Of a DNA stretch of 64,000 bases, positions 31,337 to 42,500 are shown one piece after another (position 1 is the first letter of the stretch; each line of letters begins with the position of its first letter). The stretch comes from Nissolia schottii. Its lineage: Eukaryota > Streptophyta > Magnoliopsida > Fabales > Fabaceae. The stretch covers positions 1-64,000 of the forward strand of contig QANU01044385.1 of the NCBI GenBank assembly GCA_003254905.1, given 5' to 3'. The notes beneath the pieces were generated by a model, which worked only from the letters and a program-made list of their open reading frames with translations, did not search any database and had not been told where the DNA came from. The translations under genes and the position numbers were made by a program.

Positions 31337-31617
31337 GAATTTTTTTTCTCCTTTGACACTGTTTGCCATTGAAATTACCAAATTGCCCTCATTTTCAAAC
31401 ATATTACCAATATATCACGGATTGGGCTGACGTGGTGCCGGTTGCATTTGTGGCGTGCCACGCAGGAATCGCCAACATGGTAGGGGATTTTACCCTAAAT
31501 TCGCCAACGCGGCAGGCGAATCTATTGCTAAAAAAAAAGGAGACTTACACTGAAATCGCCATCACGTTTGGCGAATCCACATAGGATTCGCATGCCGCGT
31601 TGGCGAATTCATGTCCG
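31337..31617. repeat. Left long TIR with palindrome array
   Basis: Includes imperfect palindromes of the form TTCGCCAAC-N-GTTGGCGAA at 31500-31522, 31555-31577 and 31585-31610, and a half-like copy at about 31468-31490. Confidence 0.82.
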
Positions 31618-31623
31618 CGTAGC

Positions 31624-31632
31624 CTATATATT
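31624..31632 (+). promoter_or_regulatory. TATA box of the element's internal gene
   Basis: TATATATTC lies just inside the left TIR. It is followed by a C/T-rich leader (TCTCTTCACCTCTCTC, TTTTCTCTCTCTAG) typical of plant 5' UTRs, pointing toward the PMD fragment. Confidence 0.55.
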
Positions 31633-32063
31633 CAGCCCCCCTCCCCATTTCTCTTCACCTCTCTCATTTTCTTAAAATCCACTTATCTCTCTAAAAATTT
31701 TCTCTCTCTAGAAATCCAGGGCGCCCTTGCTTCTGAATCTGGTGCGGCACCTCTGCAATCTTGCTGTTGCGTCAGTTATGTAAGTTTTAAAATCCTGCCC
31801 TACATTGTTGAATTTATTAGTGCATATATGAATTATTTGAAATTGAGTTTGTTGAAGCTTGTTAATTTATTAGTTTATTATTTGAAACTAAGTTTGTTGA
31901 AACTTGTTAGGATATTAATCTGTTTATTATTATTTGTATATTGTACGTATTTTATATTAGTGATAAATTATGGTACATAGATGCATTGTGCAATATAATT
32001 TGTAAGTTATCGATGTGTATTGACTATTGTTATTGTGTGTACATGTTGTCGTTGTTTGTACTA

Positions 32064-32305
32064 AACCCACGACTAAACCATAGGCCCAGCCCTAACCCTA
32101 AATTAAAGCGTAAACCCTAAGCTCAATCCTAATCCTAAAGTAAGTCTTAACCCCAACCCAAAATTAAACAGTAGCTGTTGAGCCTAAATTAAACACTAAT
32201 CCCTAACCCTAACTCTACACCGTAAGCTAAGCACTAAACCCTGTTCAAAATCATAAACCCTAATCTAAACACATGCCGAGCCATAAACCCCAAAACCCCA
32301 AATGT
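32064..32305. repeat. Degenerate telomere-like repeats (CCCTAAA type)
   Basis: Many variants of CCCTAAA or CCCTAACCCTAA occur over about 240 bp (for example CCCAGCCCTAACCCTAAATT, AATCCCTAACCCTAACTC). An oppositely oriented short patch, GTTAGGGTTAGGGTTTAGGG, lies at 34211-34232 on the other side of the gene fragment. Confidence 0.75.
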
Positions 32306-32523
32306 GGTAATGTGCTAGATATCGATGGTAATTTTATATTGTGTGTTATCTATATATGTGGCATTTTTTGAGCATTAGTTTAGGGTCTAATGCATAGTGT
32401 AGCATAACATGTGTAATGTTGTTTTAATAAAATGTAATTTATGATGTGGATTGTGTGTTAAACAGAATTAGAAATGGGAAAACCCCTTGTTGTGGCAGTT
32501 CATGGTAACGGGAGAATGTATGA

Positions 32524-33460
32524 AGGTTCATGGCAGCCCTCCCCGATTTCTACAAAGCGGGGCAGTCGATCTGGCGGGCCATAGTCCCATTGATCTGCTT
32601 TTTCATTGTGGAGTGGCATCAGCCCGATTGAGTGATGCTGCAGTTTGGTATGGATCAGCCCATACCAAGGAAGCCGCACCAGCCCGATCATCTCCATAGC
32701 ATTACATTGGCTGGACAGACCGAGCAAAATAGGCCAGATGTGCACCGCCAATATATTACCTACTGGGACAATCGGGCTGCCCGAGTTGCCACTGGCCCCC
32801 CACTGCATGAGCCTCTCACCACACGGTCACAATACATGCAATGGTATAAGAAGATTACTCGACGTTGGATCAGTCGAGAGTCGGCACCTGTAGGAGTTGT
32901 GGTACGTTTGACATTTTATTACTCATTTGTATCATCACCTATATGAGTTGGATTATTGATCACAACTATTTGTATTTGAACGTTGTTAGGTTGACATTGC
33001 GGAGCAGATGTTGTCATTGTCGGTAGATCCTAATCCAGGAGCATTTACGATGGAGAAGCTTCGATCATCTATGGAGGATATCCTATCTGCCTGTCACGAG
33101 CACGACCGCATCAGGGTTTCACAATTTCAGTTCGCTCCGACTCCCACGACCAACGTGCCGCCTCCCATTGATACCGATTACCAGGGTGATCGGAGGCCAC
33201 GCCGGAGGAGACGAACTGGACTAGCTGACAGACGACGACATGCTCCCACTGCTGACGAATCCACGCCTTCTGCACAGCAGACTGCTCCATCTCAGGCTAC
33301 TGCGGCACCCACGGTCGACGCTGCTACCCTACCACCTTCACTTTCGTACCCTTACCCACCACCACCATACACTTACCCTTACCCATCACCATACACTTAC
33401 CCTTACCCACCAGCACAATACCCTTACCCCCCACCACCCCCATATACTCATTATTCCTAG
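32524..33460 (+). pseudogene. Plant mobile domain (PMD/MAIN-like) gene fragment inside the transposon
   Basis: C-terminal part of a PMD-C protein. The frame gives QSIWRAIVPLICFFIVEWHQ, then PD, then a TGA (32629-32631) where the family has arginine, then QFGMDQPIPRKP, LHSITLAGQ, QYITYWDNRAARV and YMQWYKKITRRWIS. A probable intron (32902-32989, GTACGT...GTTAG) leads to a second exon with DILSACHEHDRIR, an arginine-rich patch and a tail rich in Tyr-Pro repeats (YPYPPPPYTYPYPSPYTYPY). The N-terminal half is missing and the frame upstream is closed. Known PMD proteins (MAIN, MAIL1) act in the nucleus in silencing, and PMD domains are also known as transposon cargo. Here it is transposon-borne and disrupted. 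Confidence 0.78.
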
Positions 33461-34387
33461 CCTGGCACGTCTGATCCCGACCGTAGACCACCCCATGGCT
33501 CGTCGTAGGTAGCCGATATGATAGGGTTATTATATTTTTGTTAGGGTTTTATGTGACATTGTATCGGAGCTTTGTTATGGACATTTTAATGACATTTCAT
33601 GCCAGACATTTTAATCCTTGTCTTTTATTGTATGTCTTTTTTTTTATATTAGCAATATATTTATTCGTTATATTTATTCCACAATGCTCATCACATTAGT
33701 ATCTACTTCGATTTTACATATCTGACATGGATTCGGTATTGTCTCAACAGATATTGTCCCGTGAATCTTTGATCTGCCGGTTGTTCCTAAACTTAAACAA
33801 GCAATTACTTGGGATGATCCCGGTGAACTCAGCCAGCTTGCCATTAGCAACCTCAATCAGTCTTCCTGCCTGTAAATCATGAACGAGGAAGAAAGAACGA
33901 AGGTTTACTCAATTCCACGAAAATTGTGTCAATGCTGAGGCTTTCCCTAAACCATAAATCTAGTTGCAGTCACGCTCTTGGAGATCTTCAACATTGAGTA
34001 TCGCCTTGATGACTTGAATCCAATAATGGTGGAGGCGGACACAACCTTGAAGGATAGAATTGAATAAGAGTCACTTTCAAGTTTATTCTCCAAGTCGAGA
34101 GAAATGAAGCAGATAACAGCAAAGGCATCACTAGGATCCAACACAAAACATACAACAATGCTTATTATATACTTGAATATTTCCTTTGATTGCTTGGTTG
34201 TCTTTTGATTAGGGTTATGAGTTAGGGTTAGGGTTTAGGGGTGCTAGTTGAATTACGGTTACAGTTAGAGTTTCCTATACATTGAACAAAAGCCATTTAG
34301 ACTTTTAGTTATAACTAATATTGGTTATGTTTATTAACTATTTATATTAATAAAAAATAATATTGTTTATATTTAAAATTTTGTAGG
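33461..34387. other. Element interior between the PMD fragment and right TIR
   Basis: No intact gene. On the minus strand two protein-like stretches occur, at 33947-34144 and 33755-33868. The latter follows a TTTACAG acceptor-like site and contains KLAEFTGIIPSN. They could be captured exons of a host gene, but the family is not recognised. Confidence 0.35.
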
Positions 34388-34670
34388 CGGATGATCTAAA
34401 TTTGCCAACAGGGGAGGCGAATTCAAATAGAATTCGCCAACCGTGTTGGCGAATTCAATGCAAAGTCGAGTTTTATTTTGTGAAGGATTCGCCTGTCGCA
34501 TTGGCAAATTCAGGGTAAAATCGCCTACCATGTTGACGAATCCTGCGTGGCACGCCACACATGTGGCCAGTACCACGTCAGCCCAAACCGTGGTATATTG
34601 GTAATATGTTTGAAAACGAGGACAATTTAGTAATTTATTTGGCAAACAGTGTCAAAGGAGAAAAAAATTC
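34388..34670. repeat. Right long TIR with palindrome array
   Basis: Inverted partner of the left TIR. Imperfect palindromes lie at 34400-34423, 34430-34455, 34486-34511 and 34520-34542. Confidence 0.82.
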
Positions 34671-36476
34671 ACACATAACATTTGTATTAAGTAGATATAT
34701 CTTTTCTGTGGCAGAGGTTTTGCAAAACAAAAGGAAACATAGATGCAATGCCTTTTACAAGTTGCACTTGAATATCTTACTACTTTATGGGTTATGTATC
34801 CGGTGTTCCCCAAACAAAATACATTTTGACTACCTTGTTTCTACAGGGTGAGCTTTATGTTGGACCGTTAAATTTGGCGTAAACTTGATCCGACGGCTAT
34901 AAAGAAAGGAGTTTGCTTATTGTGGAAAGTGGTGCAACAACACCTCCGTGTTTGTAGGTTGAAGGTGCTTTTAATTTATGAAAATACAAAATGTAAATTG
35001 ATGTGTGCATTTACGTTTAAGGACATAGCATTTGTAGTCTTCCGTTTGACCATAATCTACCCTCGTTGCCAGAATCGCCGCTCTTGTATACCCCAACTTT
35101 ATAACAATTTAGAAATTTCATTACTCTCCACCATTAGCATCATAAATACATGACCCAAAATCCAAATAAAAAAAAAATCATCAACCAATAATCATCAACA
35201 AGAAATCACATTCCAGAAATTCAAAGAAAGAAAAAAAGATCATATCTTTATTGAGAAATAAAAGTGTTGGTAAGCACAGGAGAGAGTGGTGGATCAGGGA
35301 TTGTGGGAACTGTGAATATACAAGAACGGATCTTTGATTTAGGGTTCAACACAATTGTATAGAGACCTAGTAGTTGTCTTTGTTAGCTTGAAGAGGCTTA
35401 GGACAAGACTTCCTATGTGCGATAGCTTGGAGAGGTTAGGACAAGACTACCCTTTTGTAAGCTTGGATCAACTTATATAAGAATACTCAAAAGTGGAAAG
35501 ACAAAAGCCCAATTTGAGAGCATGGCAATCTCACTCTACATCTAATTATATTCTATCTAATAGGTACCATAATTTGTTCTCTCTCATAAAAATGTTTATG
35601 CTATCCAAGAAATTTTGTTTTAAGTTTTTAGCTCAATTATAAGATACATGATTCAACTCCTTCTCGTGTTAGTTGTATTCTTTATATATCTCTTAGAGTT
35701 TCTTTTGACATTTTGAGAGAAATGTAGCATTTAACTAATCTCTCTCCTCTAAATTTTTGAAGTGTAATTTACAAAATCTTTGTATAATTTTAAGAAAGTA
35801 AATATATGAATATAAAATTTTTATAGTTGTGCATGTAGTTAGAAAATATAAATATAAAAAAATAGCTAATTTTTATTCTTCTCATCCTTCATAAAAATGT
35901 TCAACTCTGGTAAAAAGGAAATGTTTTCAAAAGTGGAAAGAGTAAATTACTCTGAACTCCTAACCTTGAGCAATTGAACACAACTGTAAAACAAACGACA
36001 TCAGACCACCAACATCAACGACCATTTAATCATGAATGTTTTTGGAAAGCACACAAGGAAAATAAGACCATATATTTTGACCCAAAATCAAAATAAGTCT
36101 ATGAACCATATCATTTATCACTTAGTCCATCATTTGCTGATAATGATGCGAGGCTTTAATTCTTCGTGCCCCTTTTGAAACCACAACACCAGTTCCGCTC
36201 AACTCATCAATGGAGTGATAATTACAGTACAGTTTTTCATTTTGGAGCTATCCTTAAAGAAGCACTGCCATGATCGACATGCAGTGAACATCTAATTTGT
36301 TAGTGCAATTGACTTCAGGCCCCAGAGTTTAGCACACATGATATTCACAAAAGTTGCACAGAAGACAGAACACACACTTTGAATTTTGCATTTTCTTTCT
36401 TTAATATAATCTAAACTATATATTGATTTACAGAAAATTAAGTAGAGACTATAAAAAGGTACAACTGATAAATTAA
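34671..36476. other. Intergenic stretch
   Basis: No gene supported. A two-copy degenerate repeat of GCTTG(A/G)AGAGG(C)TTAGGACAAGACT occurs at 35385-35446. The rest is AT-rich and without a recognised element. Confidence 0.5.
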
Positions 36477-36830
36477 CTAGTATGATTTCCAAGGGAAACA
36501 CTTCAGGTTAGAGCAAGAATCTGCCCATGTGCTTGTGCAGGCACCTTCAATTCCATCACAACACTTGCAAACAACTCCAAGTGTAGCAAAAATCTTCGAG
36601 TACCCTGAAAAAAATTATTACAATACATCACATAAAATCAGCAATTGTTGATGGGAATTTCCAAAAAAGGGCGAGTAATTAATTAACCATGAGAAGTTCT
36701 TGATTGATTTACCTTGGTGAGATATTAAGGAAAGTGCCCTTCCTTCTACAACTGAAGGTCTCTCTCCAATTGAGGCAACCAAGATTATTAGCAGTAAGAT
36801 CAGTGGTGCCTTATTCATACCCATAATCAT
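36477..36830 (-). CDS. Small secreted cysteine-rich peptide, two exons
   Basis: Exons on the minus strand are 36830-36713 and 36604-36477. The donor is CAAG/GTAAAT and the acceptor TTTTTTTCAG/GG. The joined product has 81 residues. Residues 5-30 form a signal peptide (MNKAPLILLLIILVASIGER, cleavage probably after EG at 30). The mature part has six cysteines (52, 54, 55, 62, 70, 75) in the pattern CxCCx6Cx7Cx4C and ends CFPWKSY. Such peptides act outside the cell as signals or defence molecules. It faintly recalls plant embryo-surrounding-factor-like or other small CRP families, but I cannot name the family. Reading exon 1 alone gives a misleading longer frame into the intron. Alternative starts are Met3 or Met5. 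Confidence 0.75.
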
Positions 36831-38403
36831 ATAACCTTATAATTAAGGTTTAAGAGCTATGGAGAATTGAGGGTTTGAGAGATTTTGAAGGCTTAAAACA
36901 ACATCAAGGTGGGGGTGGTTGCCTAGAAATTAAGTATCTGTACAGCCATATGATTGTGATTATTATATTAAAAAAAAATGAAAGAGACTAATGGCAATTG
37001 ATAGTGACAGGCCTAATTGGTTTTGTGACATTTTCCTTTAGCATTTATATGTTTTTCTAGAAGAAATTTGGGTTAGCATATGCTATTTTTATTTTATTAT
37101 TATTTTTGTTTGATTTGGATGTAGGGATATGTTCGTGATGTACGTTGGGTGGGGTGGGCTTCTGGAAGAGACATACGGATCTTGCCACACGTTTCCTACT
37201 TCATTACGTTTCCCAATGGAGATTATGACTACTGAGAAGTTGGATTGCACTTTCCTGCTGAAACCTTTTGGATTTTTTTTTCTATAAAAATTAAGACAAA
37301 ACTCAGTTGAGATAATTTAAGAACAGTTATATTCATACACGTGTAAGATCTATAATCGTAAAGTTTATAATAAATACTAATTTTTTTAATGAATATAATT
37401 ATGTCAAAAGTTATTTTAAACAAGTTGTTATCTTGGTGTTACTAAAAAAAAATAAATGCAAGGGCATTAGAGGGACAAAACCTATGGGGTAACTACCTTG
37501 ACTTTATTCACAAACTAAAATAAAAGTAGTTTGGATCATTGTGTTCGTTTCTAAGACGATGATTTCATACTAGGAAAGAGATAAATGCAATTTACACAAA
37601 TACTTTGATTAGTTTTAAAAATTTTAGGGTCTAATTTTAGTATTGTGTTTATGGCTCTCCTAAGATGACATACACTTAATTCAATTTTTAAGTAGTTAAA
37701 AGTAATTTTTTAAATTATTGTACGGCTTATAACTTCTAAAAAAAGTTGATTTTAGTATTTTATAGGAAGTTGAAATACTTGGATTTTCATAACAACATAC
37801 TACAAATCTTGGACAAACACTAAAAACAAAAATAAACACTTCTTTAATGCATGTCCAAATATAAACTAACTTGTTCATTATTGATTTTTATACAAGACAA
37901 GAAAGAAAAAAAAACTCCTTTTTTCTATAAGGGATCAATTAAACTGGTTACTTAATCGGGACCATAAAAATGTTCAAATAAACAAAAGAGGACTTAATAA
38001 TAATAAAGAAAAAAGATAATCTTTATGCATCCACGGTGCAAATATCTTTTACATTATCATTTGGTGAACATTTTTTATATACATAACTTTTAAAATAGTG
38101 AGTACGAAGAATTAAACTCGTAAAAATAACTGCCTTATGTAAAAGTAAAGAATAAAAATTTAAAAACTACCGGGTTTCTCTTATGGTATGTCTTATGTAC
38201 ACTTTACGCAATTTATTATTACTAGTGCGGGCTGGCATCCGTGCCCGTTAATGTTAAAAAAAATTGGGTAATTTTGTTAGAAATAGGTAATTTGTTTTTT
38301 TTTAAATTCAAAAAATAGATAGTTTTATTGAAAAAAATAAGAGGAGTGAAATGGACTAAACTAATTGTGACCAAAAGCAGTGACACTTGCAACGGTTTTA
38401 AAG

Positions 38404-38439
<36 letters not shown>

Positions 38440-39506
38440 CAAGAGACAATGAAGTATGAATCCTACATAAAACAAGTGATAACAATATTATTTTTAAATA
38501 AAAATATTTAATATGGAAATAATTGTTAAATATAAATATAATAATATCTCAAATAAGAGCATGATTTTTATTTGAATTTTTATAAATTATTTTTAAATTT
38601 TAAAAATATAAGTTTTTATATAATTAAAGTATAAGATGCTTTTATTTACCAAAACAAAAGTATAAGATGCTTTCGTTGTCAAAGTTCTGTAATTGTGGGT
38701 GAACTAGCGCTCTCTCTTTTCAACTTTTTCTAATTTCATTTTCAAGTTTTTCAACTACCAACCACTGCTGCTTTATTTTATTTTACTTTTTAAAATTCCG
38801 TTGGGCTTATGCAGTTTAACTGTAATTCAGTGAGATTTGGGGACGAAAATGCTTGAAAGAAAAACTGTTGAGCTTCGAGAAAAAATGCAGTGCTGACAAC
38901 TTCAGAACTTAACTACTCTGTTAGACAAAATCAGTAAGCCGCCAAAATTTTGAGAATACCGGGCCTTTTATGCAACGAAGACCAGATAGATGCTGCTTCA
39001 GTGTGCAAATTACCCTAAATAATACTATGAATAAATGTTTATCATTATGTAAGTGCAAGGCAAATAAGTAAGTTAGGTGAAATTATATTAAACTATTATT
39101 AAATTATTTTATATATAATAAAATGTTTCAATCCTAACTATTGATTAATTTTTCAATACCCAAAATACAAGGAGCAAGGACCATGATAAATCTAAGTCTC
39201 CGTCATCTTCTCACATGACAAGGTCATATTAAATCTTTTGTCATTAATCTTTTAATTATTTATGTCATACATAAGTTTCACATTCTCAATAAATAGTGAA
39301 AGACTTAACTGACATTGTCACATGAAAAAATGATACGAGAACATTCATTCCCTCGTAATCCGCAACTAAAACTCCCGACTGAAGACAGCTCCAAATACAC
39401 AACCACTCGAGCTTATTTATATGGGATAAACATGGATATAGGCTATTGCTAATTCCCAACCAATTATGACTAAACAGTTTCCCATACAATGTGATTTTCC
39501 CTATAA
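36831..39506. other. Intergenic AT-rich stretch
   Basis: No gene supported. It contains an (ATT)n microsatellite at 38404-38437 and several A/T tracts. A short GC-rich segment at 38222-38250 (AGTGCGGGCTGGCATCCG) may be an end of an unrecognised repeat. Confidence 0.5.
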
Positions 39507-42500
39507 CTATATAAAATCGGAATCAGCATCTCTCCGAAAATGTTGCAAATCTGGATGAACGTCATTTCCTGGCCTCCGAGATCCCCTGAAAGATAGAACG
39601 AAAAGAAGTTCATTAGATGTCGTTTTTAATTGTGAATAGCAGCTTCTTTGTTAAAACTTAAAGGCATAACTTTTTTGCCTTTGGAAAAAGGTAAACTTAA
39701 AAGATAAATTTCCATCAATGAACCTTTCATTTGATAACAATAACTTGTTTTCTTTCCGCTCCAAGTAGGGTTCAATATTTCATTTAAAACAAGGATAAAA
39801 TAACAAAAGCCAATAAGCCATGATTGGATAAAAAAAGACACAGAAAGAAAGAATCATAGATGTATTCGGTATTCCTCAAGGAAAACTAAAGAATCAAACA
39901 ATTGATGACAAAATAGCTGCAATAAGACACACAATTAATAACTAAATCCTTCCACCTTACCTCTGAAACCTGTTGGGTTCGAAGCCAGGAATGCCAGGAG
40001 GACCATAGGGATCAAATCGAGCACCCGGAGGAACACCAGGAGGGACACCCCTATTTAAATTGACGCAACACAGATATAACATAAGCTTAAAAATAAGACA
40101 CATATATTGGTAAGAGAGAAAAAGAGGAAGTGAGAGATCTAGAAAACTTACGGTTGTCCTCCAGGGAAAGGGGGTTCTCCACCAAACCAACGGGGGTCAT
40201 TAGGCCCTGTTTGAAAGTTGTTAACAAAACATCAACAATTTGAATCAGGGAAAAACAATACATGCTTTACTAGTAGCTAAATTGGAACTGGTTCAAACAT
40301 ACCTACAAGCATGCTGCCACCAGCGCCATGGTCGCCCCTGAAATCCAATACGGAAAGTTTCAATGCAGTAAAGAATAAATGAACATGGAACTAACAACTG
40401 TGGAAGAAACAGAAAAGGTAATATGGAAGAAAATATACCTTGTAGGATACACTCCAGCAGGAGGCCCAGGAAAAAGATCACTACCACCAATTGGATTAAC
40501 CGGAGGATATATAATTCTACAAAAAAGAGCCCAAAATATTTCTAGATTAGTCAATGCAAAAGTACAACAGTATTATATGAAGAGAAGATAGAAAAGATGG
40601 CTAATAAAAGAGACAGCACAGCATGCAGGCAATTTAAGTGGAACTGATTACTCCATCAAAAAAAACTTAGTAAAACGAACATAAAATATTCTTGACGAAG
40701 ACTATTTTTCTTGGGAGACAAGGTCTTGATGAAGACTACACACATAATAAATCACACATGTTCAGAGTTTTAACTAACGGCATATTGTTCCTGTCTTTGA
40801 GGTAGAAAGCAATAGTGGAATTGACCGTTTGCCCAAGACTCTGGTTACATCAGCCAAAAAATAGGATGATGATTACTCAAATTCACAAGTCACAAGTGAC
40901 AACAAGGACAATCAAAGATAAAAATAACATATTAGTTAACACATTTAAAATCCCTCAACTTGGTTGGAAACAGTAATTGGAACACACACACCCCTACCAT
41001 CCCAAAAAGCAACACATCGCAACTGACTACAAGGTTTCCAAGCATGGACCATTAACTACGTAACACAAAAATATTTAAATTACTTGCATTCCCTAAACAA
41101 AACAGCTATTAAGGCGATTCAATCATTCAAGGCCAACAAAACAGCAGCCGACAAGAACAGTGAGGGAGTGTGCAACAGCAGAATTGCCAATCAGTGTCCA
41201 TCGAGCAGAATCAAAATGTGTTTAACTACATTTGAAACCAAAATACAAATACGCAAATCCTTACCCTGAGGGATAAATTGGAGGGCCCTCATGTCCACCA
41301 AATCCAACAGCAGGCTCATGTATCTCTTGCCTTGCTTCATTGGATCCTAAACTATAGAGTACAATGAAAATATATTGTGAGAGGATTTCAGGTTAAAAAA
41401 ATATGGTCCAAAACCATCAACTGCAGGCAGTGATTCAATACAAACCCCAAAAGTTTAATTCAAATGTAAGGTCAAAATTTTCTCACACAAGGTTCATGTC
41501 CTGGCTCAGTTCATAAATTACTCTTTTCTTTCCTCATAGACAAATTACTGAGCATTGTATGCAGCATATGTTCTAAAAGAACAGTTTCTAATTAAAGAAT
41601 GGTTTATAAATTGCAGCTCCTAAATGGTTTACCCAGATATGGTTTTTCACCGTCTTTAATTGCAGCATAAGAAAAAGAAATGATTCATTTGATTACCCTG
41701 CATGGTTATTTCTTAAACACAGACAGCTGAGTTGACGCATCCAAAACCGCAAGTTAAACAAAAAACACCTTTTCTTAGACACAAACAAATCCATTAAATC
41801 AAAACACCATTTCTCATAATTGGATCATGTTTGAGGACTAAGAACCAATAAAAATAAAATAAAACAGAGAAACAGATAAAGTATTTAGGCATCATAATCA
41901 AATATCTTGAATTTTAAAAGGGAAAATATCCTGTGGTTTACCCATACTAGACAAATTAGCACAAGTCTAACCCACACAAAAATTACTAGATAAAGCATAG
42001 CAAACAACATTAATTTCCGAAGTACCCAAAAAAAAAAAAAAAAGTAAACAACTTTAAGGAAAAAATTAAATAATTCTTTCAGATACTATACAAGTCTGGC
42101 ATCAATGACAATAGCTAAAATGTTGAGAAGGGTAATGGGAAATCACCATTACCTATAAATCTAGTACATTATGATTACACAATGAAATGCATACTGGATA
42201 TCATACACATGAAACTACATAAAAGAAGCACATAAATGAGAAAGTCTTAACAGTTTTAAAAATATATTACATCCCCATATTACACTAGAAAAAAAGGTCA
42301 TTGAGGCATGGAATTCATATATGTACCTTTGAGGATTAGTTGATGAGCTGGAAGAGGAGGAACCATCTAACCTAGACAAGATATCCTCATTTAGTCTCTT
42401 CACCAGCTTCTCCAAATTCTTGAACTGCTCAGAATAATTGCTGCTCCCACTCTCTCCAGCATAGTCCCCAACACTGCACACAGAGAAACACAAACCCGAT

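Larger units (their letters stand above)
31337..34670. mobile_element. Mutator-like element with long TIRs carrying a PMD gene fragment
   Basis: A 3.3-kb element bounded by inverted repeats of about 280 bp. The left end reads GAATTTTTTTTCTCCTTTGA and is followed by CACTGTTTGCCA. The right end, read backward, starts with the same sequence (one T fewer) and stays similar for the whole arm (for example GTGGCGTGCCACGCAGGA in both). Inside are a TATA-containing promoter, a plus-strand gene fragment for a plant mobile domain protein, and telomere-like repeats. No transposase was found, so it is non-autonomous. I could not find a 9-bp target duplication, so the superfamily rests on the long TIRs and cargo. 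Confidence 0.75.

Noticed and set aside
33240-33512. Alternative frame rich in His, Leu and Thr over the PMD tail
   Set aside because: It is the shifted reading of the Tyr-Pro repeat coding region, not a separate gene.
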